Shown piece by piece: positions 1-9,243 of a stretch of DNA of 64,000 nucleotides. Below the pieces are notes generated by a model. That model saw only the letters and a list, made by a program, of their open reading frames with translations, searched no databases and was not told the origin of the DNA. Position 1 is the first letter of the stretch. The number at the start of each line of letters is the position of its first letter. The position numbers and the translations under genes are program-made. The stretch comes from Piscinibacterium candidicorallinum (GTDB lineage Bacteria; Pseudomonadota; Gammaproteobacteria; Burkholderiales; Burkholderiaceae_C), in assembly GCF_047549485.1 (NCBI RefSeq), contig NZ_CP180191.1, positions 372,001 through 436,000 of the forward strand, written 5' to 3'.

Positions 1-1414
1 CCGACAAGGCAGTGACGCCGGTCATGGCGCGCTGCTCGTGGTCGAGTACGTGCTGCATCAGTGCGCGCGCGCCGTCCAGGTCGGCAGGCGCGTGTGCGGC
101 AATCGGTGCGGGAATCTGCTGCAGCAGCTCCTGGTTGTAGCGAAAGCTCGCCAAGTTGCCGAAGGCGTCCACGCTGGCCTCGGGCGTACGCAGGGCGGGG
201 ATACCGTGCTTCTCGAAGATCTGGCGCAGGGGCCGGGCGCGGGCGTCGCCCAGCACGCAGGCCAGCAGCGGCTTGTCCGGGGCCTCGGTGCGGGCCTTGC
301 CAAGCGCGGCAAGCTCCTCGATCACCGCGTCCGTGAGCGTGGCGGTGGGCGTGACCATGATCAGCACCCCGTCATTGGCCTCGTCGGCCAGCGCGCGGCT
401 GATCTGCACGCTCCAGGCCTGCGCTACATCGGCGGACTTTGCACCCGAGACGGTGCTGGAGAGTTCCGTGGCCCGCGCCCGCACGCGCACGCGCTGGCCC
501 CAGTCCACGGCCATGCGCGCCGCGGCCGTGCTGTTGGACAGAATGGCCAGACGCCGCCCCTGGGGCCGCTGCCGGCTACCCAGCAGCTTGATGGCCGAGA
601 ACATCTGGATGAAGAACCACACGCGCACGGCGCCCGCGCGAGACAGCGCGGTGTTGAACACGGCCTCGTCCTCGCGCACCTCCACGACCGGGGCGTCGGT
701 GGGCGGGCCATCACCCGTGGGCTTGAGCACCACGACCGGCTTGCTGGCTGCGCAGGCTCGTAGCGCGCTCATGAAGCGCCGCGTGTGCGCCGGCGTGGAC
801 GGCTTGGTGTCCATGTACAGCGCCACGGCCGTGGTCTTGGGGTCGGTGGCGCAGAAGTCCAGCAGTTGCGCCACGCCCACCGGGCCCTCGGGCGCCGCGC
901 TGCTCACCAGCGAGAAGCCCACCCGCGTGTCGGCCGCCCAGTCCAGGATGGCCAGGGTGAGGGAGGTGCTTTGCGAAATGACCGCGATGTTGCCTGGGGC
1001 GGCTGTGGCCTCCGCCAGGCTGGCGTTGAGCTGCAGATGTGGTCGCTGCATGCCGAAAGCGTGCGGCCCGAGCATGATGCAGCCGCCGGCATCGGCCGCC
1101 ACGTGACAGGCCTGGGTCAGCTCCGTAGGCGTGTCGCCGGGTGCCACCAGCACGCGGGCCACGCCGTTCTCCGCGGCGCAGCGCACGGCGGCGAGCAGTT
1201 GCTCGTCCGGCACCAGCAGCAGTGCCAGATCAAACTTGCCCGCAGGCGCCTTGAAGCGCCCCTCGGCATCCGTGCCCACACGGCTGATCGCAACCGTGCC
1301 GGCGGTGCGCTCGGGCAAGGCGTCCAGCAGGCGGTTGCGCAGCAGATCGAGCGTGTGGCCGTGCACCACGAGCACGCGGCGCGGGTCGAACAGGGCGGAG
1401 AGCGCGTGGGCCAT
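1..1414 (-). CDS. Pat-like protein N-acetyltransferase, CoA-ligase-like part (C-terminus beyond window)
   Basis: 471 codons are readable from an ATG at 1414, and the frame is still open at base 1. The protein has the CoA-binding and ligase-like layout of the Pat/PatZ (YfiQ) family: a Rossmann-type start (FDPRRVLVV, residues 9-17), LGP at 115-117, NASL at 130-133, ISQST at 146-150, ILDWA at 156-160 and VGFS near 165. In PatZ this NDP-forming acyl-CoA synthetase part is non-catalytic, and a C-terminal GNAT domain acetylates lysines of targets such as acetyl-CoA synthetase. The GNAT domain would lie left of the window and is not seen. The start is 11 bp after the stop of a deacetylase-like gene on the same strand, so the two probably form an operon. 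An ADP-forming acetate-CoA ligase is the alternative. Confidence 0.72.
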   Translation of the reverse strand, partial: MAHALSALFDPRRVLVVHGHTLDLLRNRLLDALPERTAGTVAISRVGTDAEGRFKAPAGKFDLALLLVPDEQLLAAVRCAAENGVARVLVAPGDTPTELTQACHVAADAGGCIMLGPHAFGMQRPHLQLNASLAEATAAPGNIAVISQSTSLTLAILDWAADTRVGFSLVSSAAPEGPVGVAQLLDFCATDPKTTAVALYMDTKPSTPAHTRRFMSALRACAASKPVVVLKPTGDGPPTDAPVVEVREDEAVFNTALSRAGAVRVWFFIQMFSAIKLLGSRQRPQGRRLAILSNSTAAARMAVDWGQRVRVRARATELSSTVSGAKSADVAQAWSVQISRALADEANDGVLIMVTPTATLTDAVIEELAALGKARTEAPDKPLLACVLGDARARPLRQIFEKHGIPALRTPEASVDAFGNLASFRYNQELLQQIPAPIAAHAPADLDGARALMQHVLDHEQRAMTGVTALS

Positions 1415-1424
1415 GGTCGCGCAC

Positions 1425-2459
1425 TCAGGCGGCCGGGGCTGTACGCGGACGGCTTGCCACTTGCCGGGCTGCCGCGCTTGCGAGCACCGCCCCCGCCGTG
1501 CTGTCGGGCAGCGGCGGCAACTCGGCCATGGGCGTGTCCAGATCGGCCAGCACCCGCACGTGAAGGGCGACGCTGCGCGCCAGAGCATCGAGGTCGTAGC
1601 CGCCTTCGAGCGTGCTGACGATGCGGCCTGCGCACCAGCGGTCGGCTGCGTCGGACAGCACGTGGGTCAGCCAGCGGTAGTCGGCGTCCTGCCAGCCCAG
1701 TTGCGCCATGTCGTCGGCACGATGTGCGTCAAAGCCGGCGCTGATCATGATGAGCTCAGGCTGGAAGGCGGCCAGTGCGGGCAGCCAGTGCTCGGTCACG
1801 GCGGCACGCATGGCCTTGCCGTCCGTGTAGCGCTTCAGCGGCACGTTGACCATGTTCGGCCCCTTGGGCACGTCGCCCAGGAAGGGGTAGAGATCGGTCT
1901 GGAAGGTGGAGAGCATGAGCACGCGCTCGTCACCGGCAAAGATGTCCTCCGTGCCGTTGCCGTGGTGCACGTCGAAGTCGATCAGCGCCACGCGCGCAAC
2001 ACCGTACTCGGCCATGGCATGGGCTGCGCCCACGGCGAGGTTGTTGAAGAAGCAGAAGCCCATGGCGCGGTGGCGCTCGGCATGGTGACCTGGCGGGCGC
2101 ACGGCGCAGAAGGCGCGGCGGGCCTGGCCGCTCATCACCAGGTTCACTCCATGCACCACGGCGCCGGCGGCATGCAGCGCGGCGGTGAGGGTGAAGGGGT
2201 TCATGGCGGTGTCCGGGTCCAGATGCACCATGCCCTCGGTCGGCGCCACGGCCATCAGGCCATTCAAGTGATGCTCCGGATGCACCCGCAGGATCTGCTG
2301 GATGCTCGCAGCTGGTGCATCGTATGCGGCCAGTCCGTCCATCAGCCCCTCGGCCAGCAGACGGTCCTGAATCACCTGCAGCCGCGCCGGGCACTCCGGG
2401 TGACCGGTGCCCATGGCGTGCTTGAGGCTGGAGGCGTGGGTGAGGTAGGCAAGCGACAT
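1425..2459 (-). CDS. Histone deacetylase family protein (AcuC / acetylpolyamine amidohydrolase type)
   Basis: 344 aa, a normal length for bacterial class II HDAC-like enzymes, which hydrolyse acetyl-lysine or acetyl-polyamines with a zinc ion. Visible motifs are RPPGHH (121-126), DFDVHHGNGT (161-170, ligands D163 and H165), GFDAH (third ligand D244) and LEGGY with the probable catalytic Tyr near 289. The start was set at MSLAYLTH because the family N-terminus begins there; the frame stays open for 54 further codons upstream, but these do not look coding. The gene precedes the Pat-like acetyltransferase on the same strand, suggesting an acetylation/deacetylation pair. The protein substrate is inferred, not shown. 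Confidence 0.88.
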   Translation of the reverse strand: MSLAYLTHASSLKHAMGTGHPECPARLQVIQDRLLAEGLMDGLAAYDAPAASIQQILRVHPEHHLNGLMAVAPTEGMVHLDPDTAMNPFTLTAALHAAGAVVHGVNLVMSGQARRAFCAVRPPGHHAERHRAMGFCFFNNLAVGAAHAMAEYGVARVALIDFDVHHGNGTEDIFAGDERVLMLSTFQTDLYPFLGDVPKGPNMVNVPLKRYTDGKAMRAAVTEHWLPALAAFQPELIMISAGFDAHRADDMAQLGWQDADYRWLTHVLSDAADRWCAGRIVSTLEGGYDLDALARSVALHVRVLADLDTPMAELPPLPDSTAGAVLASAAARQVASRPRTAPAA

Positions 2460-2708
2460 GGTGAATGCGTAGGCGGCAGTTACTCGTCGAGGTTGCCACA
2501 AAGCCGACTGTTCATGCGCATCGCGCCCGCAGCGCCGCTGCAGCATCTTGATCCGATGCAAAGCGCGTGCGCTGTCGCGGTCCACCCGCCATTCATCCCG
2601 CAATTCCGGCAGTTCGAGCACTCAGTCACGGACGAACAGCACATCGACACCCATAATCCTGCTTTGCCGGTGCCAACAGACTGCGCATCGCGCCCTCGGA
2701 GCCTCCAA

Positions 2709-3653
2709 ATGACGACTTCTCCTCGCTTTTCGTTCGCCACGCGCATCGCTGGCCTGATCGCCTGCTCTGCCTGGGCTGCAACATCTTCCGCGCAGGTGCC
2801 CGCAACCGCACCGGCTGCGTCGCCCGCGGCTGCAGCCGCTGCACCGCAAGGACCGGTGATTGCACTTGTGGCCGCAATCGGCGACCGCTTGCAGTACGTG
2901 CGCCAGCGTCGCCAGGTGGGGTCCAATATCGAGCCCTACACACGCGCCACGCTTGCCGTACCCGATCAGGCGCTGAACTGGGCCGTGTTGCGGGGGCTCG
3001 ATCGTGCCGTCGAGCGTCAGGACCCCACCAGCAAGCGCGTGTTGCTGAACTTCCAGCCCAGCGAGGCCGAGTACAAGCGCATCCTTGCCGCCCGCAACGA
3101 TCAGCGCGGGTCCGTGACCTCCAACGTGCTGGTGCCGTATCTCACAGCCATGCCTGAACGCAAGCAGTGGGACCAGATCATCACCGTGACCCCGGCCTAC
3201 CGCTTCAGCGAGGTGAATGGCATGGGCAGCAAGTTCGCCGGCGTCGGGGTGTATGTCCAGCCCTTGGAGCGGCAGGAAGTGGGACTCGACGGCGTCAGCG
3301 GCGCGATCAACGTGGGCGCGACTGCTCCTGATGGCGATGACGTGACCTTCGGTGCGGGCAAGGGCAACGAGCGCACGCGATCACGCTCGAGTACGTATGT
3401 TGCGCCCTACTTCTACTTCGAGATCACGACCTATGACGCCAAGACCATGAAGGTCCTCAAGCGCGAGCAGCGCCTTGACTACATCAAGCTGTACGACCCC
3501 AAGAGCACGGCGCTGGACGTGGGCGCCCAGTTCACGCCGGAGCAGTTGTCCGAGCAGGTCGAGCGGCTGGTCGAGACGTCTGCAGTGCGCGCCATCCTGG
3601 GCGAGGGGCGTGTGGACCGCGGTGACGTGAAGCCGGTGCCCAAGCAGAACTGA
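2709..3653 (+). CDS. Exported protein of unknown function
   Basis: 314 aa from ATG 2709. The N-terminus is a signal peptide: basic start, hydrophobic stretch and a likely cut near SSAQ (about residue 28). An Ala/Pro-rich linker follows, then a soluble domain of about 270 residues with no motif I recognise. It contains TSKRVLLNFQPSEAEYKRIL and a later strand-rich part with RSRSSTYVAPYFYFEITTYD. The frame is open far upstream into the antisense of the deacetylase gene, but codon use there is not coding-like and the signal peptide fixes this start. It is transcribed away from the deacetylase and ends just before a strong terminator, so it is probably monocistronic. Periplasmic location is inferred. 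Confidence 0.75.
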   Translation: MTTSPRFSFATRIAGLIACSAWAATSSAQVPATAPAASPAAAAAAPQGPVIALVAAIGDRLQYVRQRRQVGSNIEPYTRATLAVPDQALNWAVLRGLDRAVERQDPTSKRVLLNFQPSEAEYKRILAARNDQRGSVTSNVLVPYLTAMPERKQWDQIITVTPAYRFSEVNGMGSKFAGVGVYVQPLERQEVGLDGVSGAINVGATAPDGDDVTFGAGKGNERTRSRSSTYVAPYFYFEITTYDAKTMKVLKREQRLDYIKLYDPKSTALDVGAQFTPEQLSEQVERLVETSAVRAILGEGRVDRGDVKPVPKQN

Positions 3654-3664
3654 AATTTGGCCGT

Positions 3665-3691
3665 TATTGACCTAAAATTCATGGGTCAATA
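3665..3691. repeat. Inverted repeat after the exported-protein gene
   Basis: TATTGACC (3665-3672) and GGTCAATA (3684-3691) form an 8-bp perfect inverted repeat with an 11-nt spacer, starting 12 bp after the stop codon. It sits upstream of, and separate from, the terminator at 3712. It could be a weak hairpin or a protein-binding site. Confidence 0.5.
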
Positions 3692-3711
3692 GGCCGGTTT
3701 TCGGCTCTATG

Positions 3712-3747
3712 AAGCGCTTCTTCGGGTTGTTGAAGAAGCGCTTTTTT
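3712..3747 (+). terminator. Rho-independent terminator
   Basis: A perfect 12-bp stem, AAGCGCTTCTTC (3712-3723) with GAAGAAGCGCTT (3732-3743), has an 8-nt loop and runs into six T residues. It closes the exported-protein gene; the convergent epimerase gene ends 17 bp further on. Confidence 0.93.
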
Positions 3748-3763
3748 GTGGCCGAAAAAGTAC

Positions 3764-4771
3764 CTACTCAATCCCGGCGGCAGCCAGCACCGCGGCCTCG
3801 CGTTCGGCGCTCAGCCCTGCCTTGGTGATGGCGCGCTCCGCAGCAGGCAGGCTGTGCAGCCACTGCAGGGTGTCCAGCACCGTCTGCAGCAGCGGGCGGA
3901 TGGCCAGGCCGGCGGCTTGAGCGCGGGCGGTGTCCGTTAGCGCCAGCCCGGCCGTATCGCCCGCCGGCGCGGCCCAGACGGGCATGTCGGTCCAGGCCGC
4001 AATCCCGTGCTCCGCAAGCGCTTCGCTGTCGGCCCATACAAAGCGGGGTTGCCGTGAGGTGGCGGCCGCGCAGCTGGCCAGCAACGCGCCGATGCTGAAT
4101 TGCCCCGGCGCGCTGGCGGCGTTGAACGCGCCGCCGCTTGCGCCCGTGCGCAGCGCATGCAGCGTGAAAGCCGCCAGGTCGCGCACGTCGATGCACTGGA
4201 TCGGGTCTTCTGGCGCGCCGGGTGCGAGGATGGGGTCGAAGTCGCTCGCGCGCTCCACCCGCGCCGGCCAGTAGGTGAAGCGCTGCGTCGGGTCATGCGG
4301 GCCGACAACGAGACCGGGGCGGATGATCAGCGCCGCGTCTCCGAAGGCGTCTGTCACGGCCTGTTCGCACAGCGCCTTCAGGGGCCCGTAGGTGTTGGCG
4401 TCCACGGTGGTGGTGCCCGGCGTGTCGGTCTGGCCAAGCGGGCTGCCTTCATGATTGGGCGCGGCAAAGCTCGCGTAGACAGAAATCGTGGAGATGAACG
4501 CATAGCGCTGCACCCGGCCGGCCAGCGCCGCCGTGCTGGCGCGCACTTCGCCGGGCAGATAGCCGCAGGTATCGATGACCGCATCCCACTGCCCGCTGGC
4601 CAGCGCGCTCAAGTCGCCGCGCCGGTCACCAATCAGCTGGCGCACATCGGCAAAGAGCCCGGTGCCGCTCTGGCCGCGGTTGAAGACCGTGACCTCGTCG
4701 CCCGCCTGCAACGCGGCCTGCACGATATGGCGGCCAACGAATCGGCTGCCGCCCAGCACCAGAAGCTTCAT
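3764..4771 (-). CDS. NAD-dependent epimerase/dehydratase (extended SDR) family protein
   Basis: 335 aa. The N-terminus MKLLVLGGSRFVGRHIVQ carries the GxxxxG nucleotide-binding turn of extended short-chain dehydrogenases. Further markers are the active-site-like STISVY segment (about residues 95-100), a downstream NTYGPLKALCE segment whose YxxxK equivalent is YGPLK, and PGLVVGPHDPTQRFTYW, typical of the family. The substrate cannot be read from sequence. The start at MKLLV is chosen because the 65 upstream codons are Arg/Pro-rich and not domain-like. It is the last gene of a probable DUF3291-tetR-epimerase operon, 37 bp after the tetR stop, so it may share TetR control. Confidence 0.85.
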   Translation of the reverse strand: MKLLVLGGSRFVGRHIVQAALQAGDEVTVFNRGQSGTGLFADVRQLIGDRRGDLSALASGQWDAVIDTCGYLPGEVRASTAALAGRVQRYAFISTISVYASFAAPNHEGSPLGQTDTPGTTTVDANTYGPLKALCEQAVTDAFGDAALIIRPGLVVGPHDPTQRFTYWPARVERASDFDPILAPGAPEDPIQCIDVRDLAAFTLHALRTGASGGAFNAASAPGQFSIGALLASCAAATSRQPRFVWADSEALAEHGIAAWTDMPVWAAPAGDTAGLALTDTARAQAAGLAIRPLLQTVLDTLQWLHSLPAAERAITKAGLSAEREAAVLAAAGIE

Positions 4772-4808
4772 GACGGTCTTCTCCGCAGTTGGCCGGTGCG
4801 TCGCAAGA

Positions 4809-5465
4809 TCAGCGCGCGCGGCCCGGGTGTTGTGATGTCGCGAGCATGCCCCGCAGACCATGCACGAACAAGCCCGCGGCCTGCTCGGCGTAGCGCGCCG
4901 CATGATGCGTGGCGGCGTCGGGCCGGGCGTCGGAACCCGCTTCGAGTGCCGCTGACAGGGGCGCATCGATCAGCCCGCGCAGCGCGGCGCGCATCGCGGG
5001 CAGCCGTACTGCGTCCAGCGCAGGCGCCGCACCGGTGATGGCGCGGTCCAGCAGCTGCTCCAGTTCGGCAATCTGCGGCGCCAATGCGGCCTGTGCGGCA
5101 GCATCTAGCTGGCGCAGTTCATGCCTCAGCACCGCTGCGGTGTCCGCGTGTCGTGAACCGAGCACGATCATGCGATGCATCAGCAGCGCCAGCCGGGCTT
5201 CGCCGTCGAGATCGAGCTGATCGGCCTGCTCATGCACCTGCTGAAGCGCGTCGGCCAGGCGCTGCAGATGGTCGGCCAGCAGTGACTGGAGCAGCGCCTG
5301 CTTGGTCGGAAAGTAGTGGTACAGGCGCGCCTTGGAGCCGCCGCTCGCCGCGGCCAGTTGCGCGATGCCTGTGGCCGCGTAGCCCTGCACCGCAAACAGT
5401 TGCGCGGCGGCACGCAGCAGGGCGGCGCGCTTGTCGGCGTGGTCGGGGGCGATTGGGCGGGCCAT
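4809..5465 (-). CDS. TetR/AcrR family transcriptional regulator
   Basis: 218 aa. The N-terminal helix-turn-helix is clear: RAALLRAAAQLFAVQGYAAT then IAQLAAASGGSKARLYHYF and PTKQALL (residues about 12-60), the TetR signature. The C-terminal two thirds is Ala/Leu-rich helical ligand-binding and dimer domain with no recognisable ligand signature. It lies 15 bp downstream of the DUF3291 gene and 37 bp upstream of the epimerase on the same strand. It probably represses its own operon through the palindrome near 6083-6106; that link is inferred. Confidence 0.93.
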   Translation of the reverse strand: MARPIAPDHADKRAALLRAAAQLFAVQGYAATGIAQLAAASGGSKARLYHYFPTKQALLQSLLADHLQRLADALQQVHEQADQLDLDGEARLALLMHRMIVLGSRHADTAAVLRHELRQLDAAAQAALAPQIAELEQLLDRAITGAAPALDAVRLPAMRAALRGLIDAPLSAALEAGSDARPDAATHHAARYAEQAAGLFVHGLRGMLATSQHPGRAR

Positions 5466-5480
5466 GCCTGGGGGCGTGTC

Positions 5481-5993
5481 TCAGCGTTCGATGGGCAAGC
5501 CTGAAGGTGAAAATGCGTGCTTGAAGCCGAATGCCTGCGGGCTCGGGCCGTGTTCACCCAGCCAGCGCAGGCGCTCGATGCCCTGCGCCGCGGTGGGCAG
5601 CGTGCCCGCCGGCACCCACCAGAGCGCCACCGGCGGCGTGCCGGGCGCGAACTCGGGCAGGCGCGCAACAGCCTCGGGCCATGCAATGAACCAGTCCTTG
5701 CGCCGCGCAAACACCGGCCCGTGGGCGCTGCGGTAGGTGAAGTGCTGCAGACTCGCCAAGTCGCGCCAGACGCTCATGTTGAGCAGCACATTTGCATCTG
5801 CAAACTCGCGTTGCAGCGGGTCCCGGCTGTCTGTCATGTAGCGCCAGACAAACCCCGGTGTGGCGTCGGCCAGTGCGTTTATTTCATCGATTGCGTCGGC
5901 AAAGCCCCGCATCTCCGGGGAATTCACGGGAAATCGGCCGTAAGCGAGGTTGATCTGGGCCAAGTGCCAGGCCTCTGTTTGCATGGTGTCCAT
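5481..5993 (-). CDS. DUF3291 domain protein
   Basis: 170 aa from MDTMQTEAWHLAQINLAYGR. DUF3291 features seen include the opening HLAQINLAYGR, a central FVWRYMTDSRDPLQREF, then NVLLNMSVWRDLASLQHFTYRSAHGPVFARRKDWF. The fold is probably a ferredoxin-like dimeric barrel related to antibiotic-biosynthesis monooxygenases, but no enzymatic activity is established for the family. It is the first gene of the operon with tetR and the epimerase. An ATG 25 codons upstream adds a Pro-rich stretch and is less likely the start; a second in-frame ATG lies three codons in. Confidence 0.85.
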   Translation of the reverse strand: MDTMQTEAWHLAQINLAYGRFPVNSPEMRGFADAIDEINALADATPGFVWRYMTDSRDPLQREFADANVLLNMSVWRDLASLQHFTYRSAHGPVFARRKDWFIAWPEAVARLPEFAPGTPPVALWWVPAGTLPTAAQGIERLRWLGEHGPSPQAFGFKHAFSPSGLPIER

Positions 5994-6082
5994 GGGGTTT
6001 GGAGGGCGCGAGGGTGGGTTGCCGAGGGGCAGTGGCGGAGTCGCTGTGCCGGGGCATTCAAATGGCACATCTGCCCAGAAAG

Positions 6083-6106
6083 TTAATCGATCGATCGATC
6101 AATTAA
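6083..6106. promoter_or_regulatory. Candidate TetR operator (interrupted palindrome with overlapping GATC sites)
   Basis: A near-palindrome begins TTAATCGATC and ends GATCAATTAA, with four overlapping GATC units in its core. It is 90 bp upstream of the DUF3291 start, the head of the TetR operon. This is the only obvious dyad in the 5994-6346 gap apart from the tRNA promoter. Binding by the neighbouring TetR protein is an inference. Confidence 0.5.
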
Positions 6107-6247
6107 TAGTGCGTTGACACCGCGAGGTGGATTGGCGAGGCGACGACGGGTCCAGTCCGCCGGATGCATGCTTGGCTGCCAGTGCCGGGGTCCTCGGGTT
6201 TCGAGGCGCGACTCAAGGCGAATCGGCGACTCAGCGCACCTGGCAAA

Positions 6248-6276
6248 TTGACAGCGGCTTCGCAAGTGCCCATAAT
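6248..6276 (+). promoter_or_regulatory. Sigma-70 promoter of the tRNA-tuf operon
   Basis: TTGACA (6248-6253), a 17-bp spacer and CATAAT (6271-6276) give a near-consensus promoter about 70 bp upstream of tRNA-Tyr. The bases after the -10 box are a GC-rich discriminator (CTCGGG), as expected for stable-RNA promoters under ppGpp/DksA control. Stringent control is inferred from that. Confidence 0.88.
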
Positions 6277-6346
6277 CTCGGGTTCTTCCGACGCGGCACG
6301 CCGGGCGGGTTTGCGAACTCGCAAAGCGGGCCGATGTGCGAGTTGC

Positions 6347-6432
6347 GGAGGGGTGCCCGAGTGGCTAAAGGGGGCAGACTGTAAATCTGTTGGCTTACGC
6401 CTACGCTGGTTCGAATCCAGCCTCCTCCACCA
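6347..6432 (+). tRNA. tRNA-Tyr (GTA)
   Basis: 86-nt class II tRNA with a long variable arm. The acceptor stem GGAGGGG pairs with CTCCTCC with one G-T pair; the anticodon loop is CTGTAAA (GTA); the T-arm is GGTTCGAATCC; CCA is encoded. It is first in the tRNA-Tyr-Gly-Thr-tuf transcript, the same order as in the E. coli tufB operon. Confidence 0.97.
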
Positions 6433-6532
6433 ACCCAAAGTGTCGGAAAGACCAAGCCAGCCTCGGTGTCGGGGCAGGTGGGTCTGAGTGGTCTGCGGTG
6501 ACGCCCTTTTGGCTGCGCCGCGGAAGCGGTAG

Positions 6533-6606
6533 GCGGGAGTAGTTCAATGGCAGAACCTTAGCCTTCCAAGCTAATGACGCGGGTTCGATTCCCGTCTCCC
6601 GCTCCA
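6533..6606 (+). tRNA. tRNA-Gly (TCC)
   Basis: 74 nt. Acceptor GCGGGAG/CTCCCGC, anticodon loop CTTCCAA (TCC), T-arm GGGTTCGATTCCC, encoded CCA at 6604-6606. Second tRNA of the tuf transcript. Confidence 0.97.
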
Positions 6607-6659
6607 GCGCCCGGTCAAGCAGTTTTCGATGTCGCGCCGACTGCCGGTGCGCATCAGAT

Positions 6660-6734
<75 letters not shown>

Positions 6735-6780
6735 CTTCTCTTTGAAGCAAAACCAACGTTCTTTTCAGGAGCTGTCGGAA

Positions 6781-7971
<1,191 letters not shown>

Positions 7972-7993
7972 TTCCTCAGTCAGTCGGACATTC

Positions 7994-8021
7994 AGGCCCG
8001 GCCATGACGGTCGGGCCTTTT
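7994..8021 (+). terminator. Rho-independent terminator after tuf
   Basis: AGGCCCGGCC pairs with GGTCGGGCCT (one mismatch) around a short ATGAC loop, followed by TTTT. It separates tuf from the tRNA-Trp-secE-nusG unit. Confidence 0.88.
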
Positions 8022-8073
8022 GTCCAAATGCCAGTGACGGGCGGTTGCGTGTGCAGCCACCCATCCGAACCGC

Positions 8074-8149
8074 AGGGGCGTAGCTCAATTGGCAGAGCGA
8101 CGGTCTCCAAAACCGTAGGCTGGGGGTTCGATTCCCTCCGCCCCTGCCA
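8074..8149 (+). tRNA. tRNA-Trp (CCA)
   Basis: 76 nt. Acceptor AGGGGCG/CGCCCCT, D-arm TAGCTCAATTGGCAGAG, anticodon loop CTCCAAA (CCA), T-arm GGGTTCGATTCCC, encoded CCA. Its position just upstream of secE is typical of beta- and gammaproteobacteria. Confidence 0.97.
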
Positions 8150-8183
8150 GCGACTCGCTGGCCATTGAACCGTTTAGGGTTGT

Positions 8184-8567
8184 ATGTCGAACCAGAGCGT
8201 AGAAACCGTCGGCTCCAAGAGCGGGTATGTCATCGTTGCGCTGGCCGTGCTGATCGCGGCCGGTGGCATCGTGGGCTACAGCTTCCTCACTGAGCAGCCG
8301 ACCGCTGTGCGCCTGGTGGTTCTGCTGGGCGGGATCATTCTGGGTCTGGCTGTTGCCTGGTTCTCGCAGCCGGGCAAGCAGTTCATCGGTTACGCGCGTG
8401 ACTCGTACAACGAGGCGCGCCGTGTGGTGTGGCCCACTCGCAAGGAAACGATCCAGACCACGCTGATCGTCTTTGCCTTCGTGGCCATCATGGCGATCTT
8501 CCTGTTTGTCACGGACAAGGTCCTTGAGTGGGCCCTGTACGACCTGCTGCTGAAGTGGAGAGGCTGA
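8184..8567 (+). CDS. secE: Preprotein translocase subunit SecE
   Basis: 127 aa, the long three-helix form found in proteobacteria. Two hydrophobic segments lie at about residues 12-30 and 37-56, then the conserved amphipathic stretch YARDSYNEARRVVWPTRKET and the last membrane helix (TTLIVFAFVAIMAIFLFVT). SecE clamps SecY in the inner-membrane Sec channel. The stop overlaps the nusG start (TGATG), so the two are translationally coupled. Confidence 0.98.
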   Translation: MSNQSVETVGSKSGYVIVALAVLIAAGGIVGYSFLTEQPTAVRLVVLLGGIILGLAVAWFSQPGKQFIGYARDSYNEARRVVWPTRKETIQTTLIVFAFVAIMAIFLFVTDKVLEWALYDLLLKWRG

Positions 8568-9100
8568 TGAGCATGAAGTGGTACGTCGTGCATGCCTACA
8601 GCGGCATGGAGAAGAGCGTGCAGAAGGCGATCGCCGAGCGCGCTTCCCGCGCCGGAATGGGCGATCAGTTCGGCCGCATTCTTGTTCCCACCGAAGAGGT
8701 GGTCGAGGTCAAGAACGGCAAGAAGGTCGTGCAGGAGCGCCGTCTGCTGTCTGGCTATGTCCTCGTCGAGATGGACATGACCGACGAGACCTGGCATCTC
8801 GTCAAGAACACCAACAAGGTCACCGGTTTCGTCGGTGGCAAGGGCAACAAGCCTACGCCGCTGCCACAAAGCGAAGTCGACAAGATCCTGTCAGACATGG
8901 AGCACGGTGCAGAAAAGCCGCGCCCCAAGGTGCTCTTCGAGGTGGGCGAGCTGGTTCGCGTCAAGGAAGGCCCGTTCACGGACTTCAACGGCTCCGTCGA
9001 GGAAGTCAACTACGACAAGAACAAGCTGCGTGTGTCCGTGACCATTTTCGGTCGCGCCACATCCGTCGAAATGGACTTCACCCAGGTCGAGAAGACTTGA
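8567..9100 (+). CDS. nusG: Transcription termination/antitermination factor NusG
   Basis: 177 aa. The NGN domain begins KWYVVHAYSGMEKSVQKA; the C-terminal KOW domain has GELVRVKEGPFTDFNGSVEEV. NusG binds the RNA polymerase clamp and couples to Rho or the ribosome. Two starts are possible: ATG 8567, which overlaps the secE stop, and ATG 8573. GGAGAGG (8557-8563) is 3 nt from the first and 9 nt from the second, so spacing favours 8573 (175 aa), while 8567 gives the more usual MS- start. I keep 8567. Confidence 0.97.
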   Translation: MSMKWYVVHAYSGMEKSVQKAIAERASRAGMGDQFGRILVPTEEVVEVKNGKKVVQERRLLSGYVLVEMDMTDETWHLVKNTNKVTGFVGGKGNKPTPLPQSEVDKILSDMEHGAEKPRPKVLFEVGELVRVKEGPFTDFNGSVEEVNYDKNKLRVSVTIFGRATSVEMDFTQVEKT

Positions 9101-9243
9101 GGCGAGGGCTGTAAAGATTCGCGCCAAGCCTCCGGGCGCGGCAATCGGTTCGCCGGTTGCACTGTCGGAGGCAAGAGGAGCGCCATTAGGAGGCCCAGCG
9201 AGGCAACCGACCGCGCGCTATCACTCGCCAAAGGACTGCCAAC

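Noticed and set aside
1131..2708. Long N-terminal extension of the exported protein frame
   Set aside because: It is antisense to the acetyltransferase and deacetylase genes and not coding-like; the signal peptide at 2709 marks the true start.
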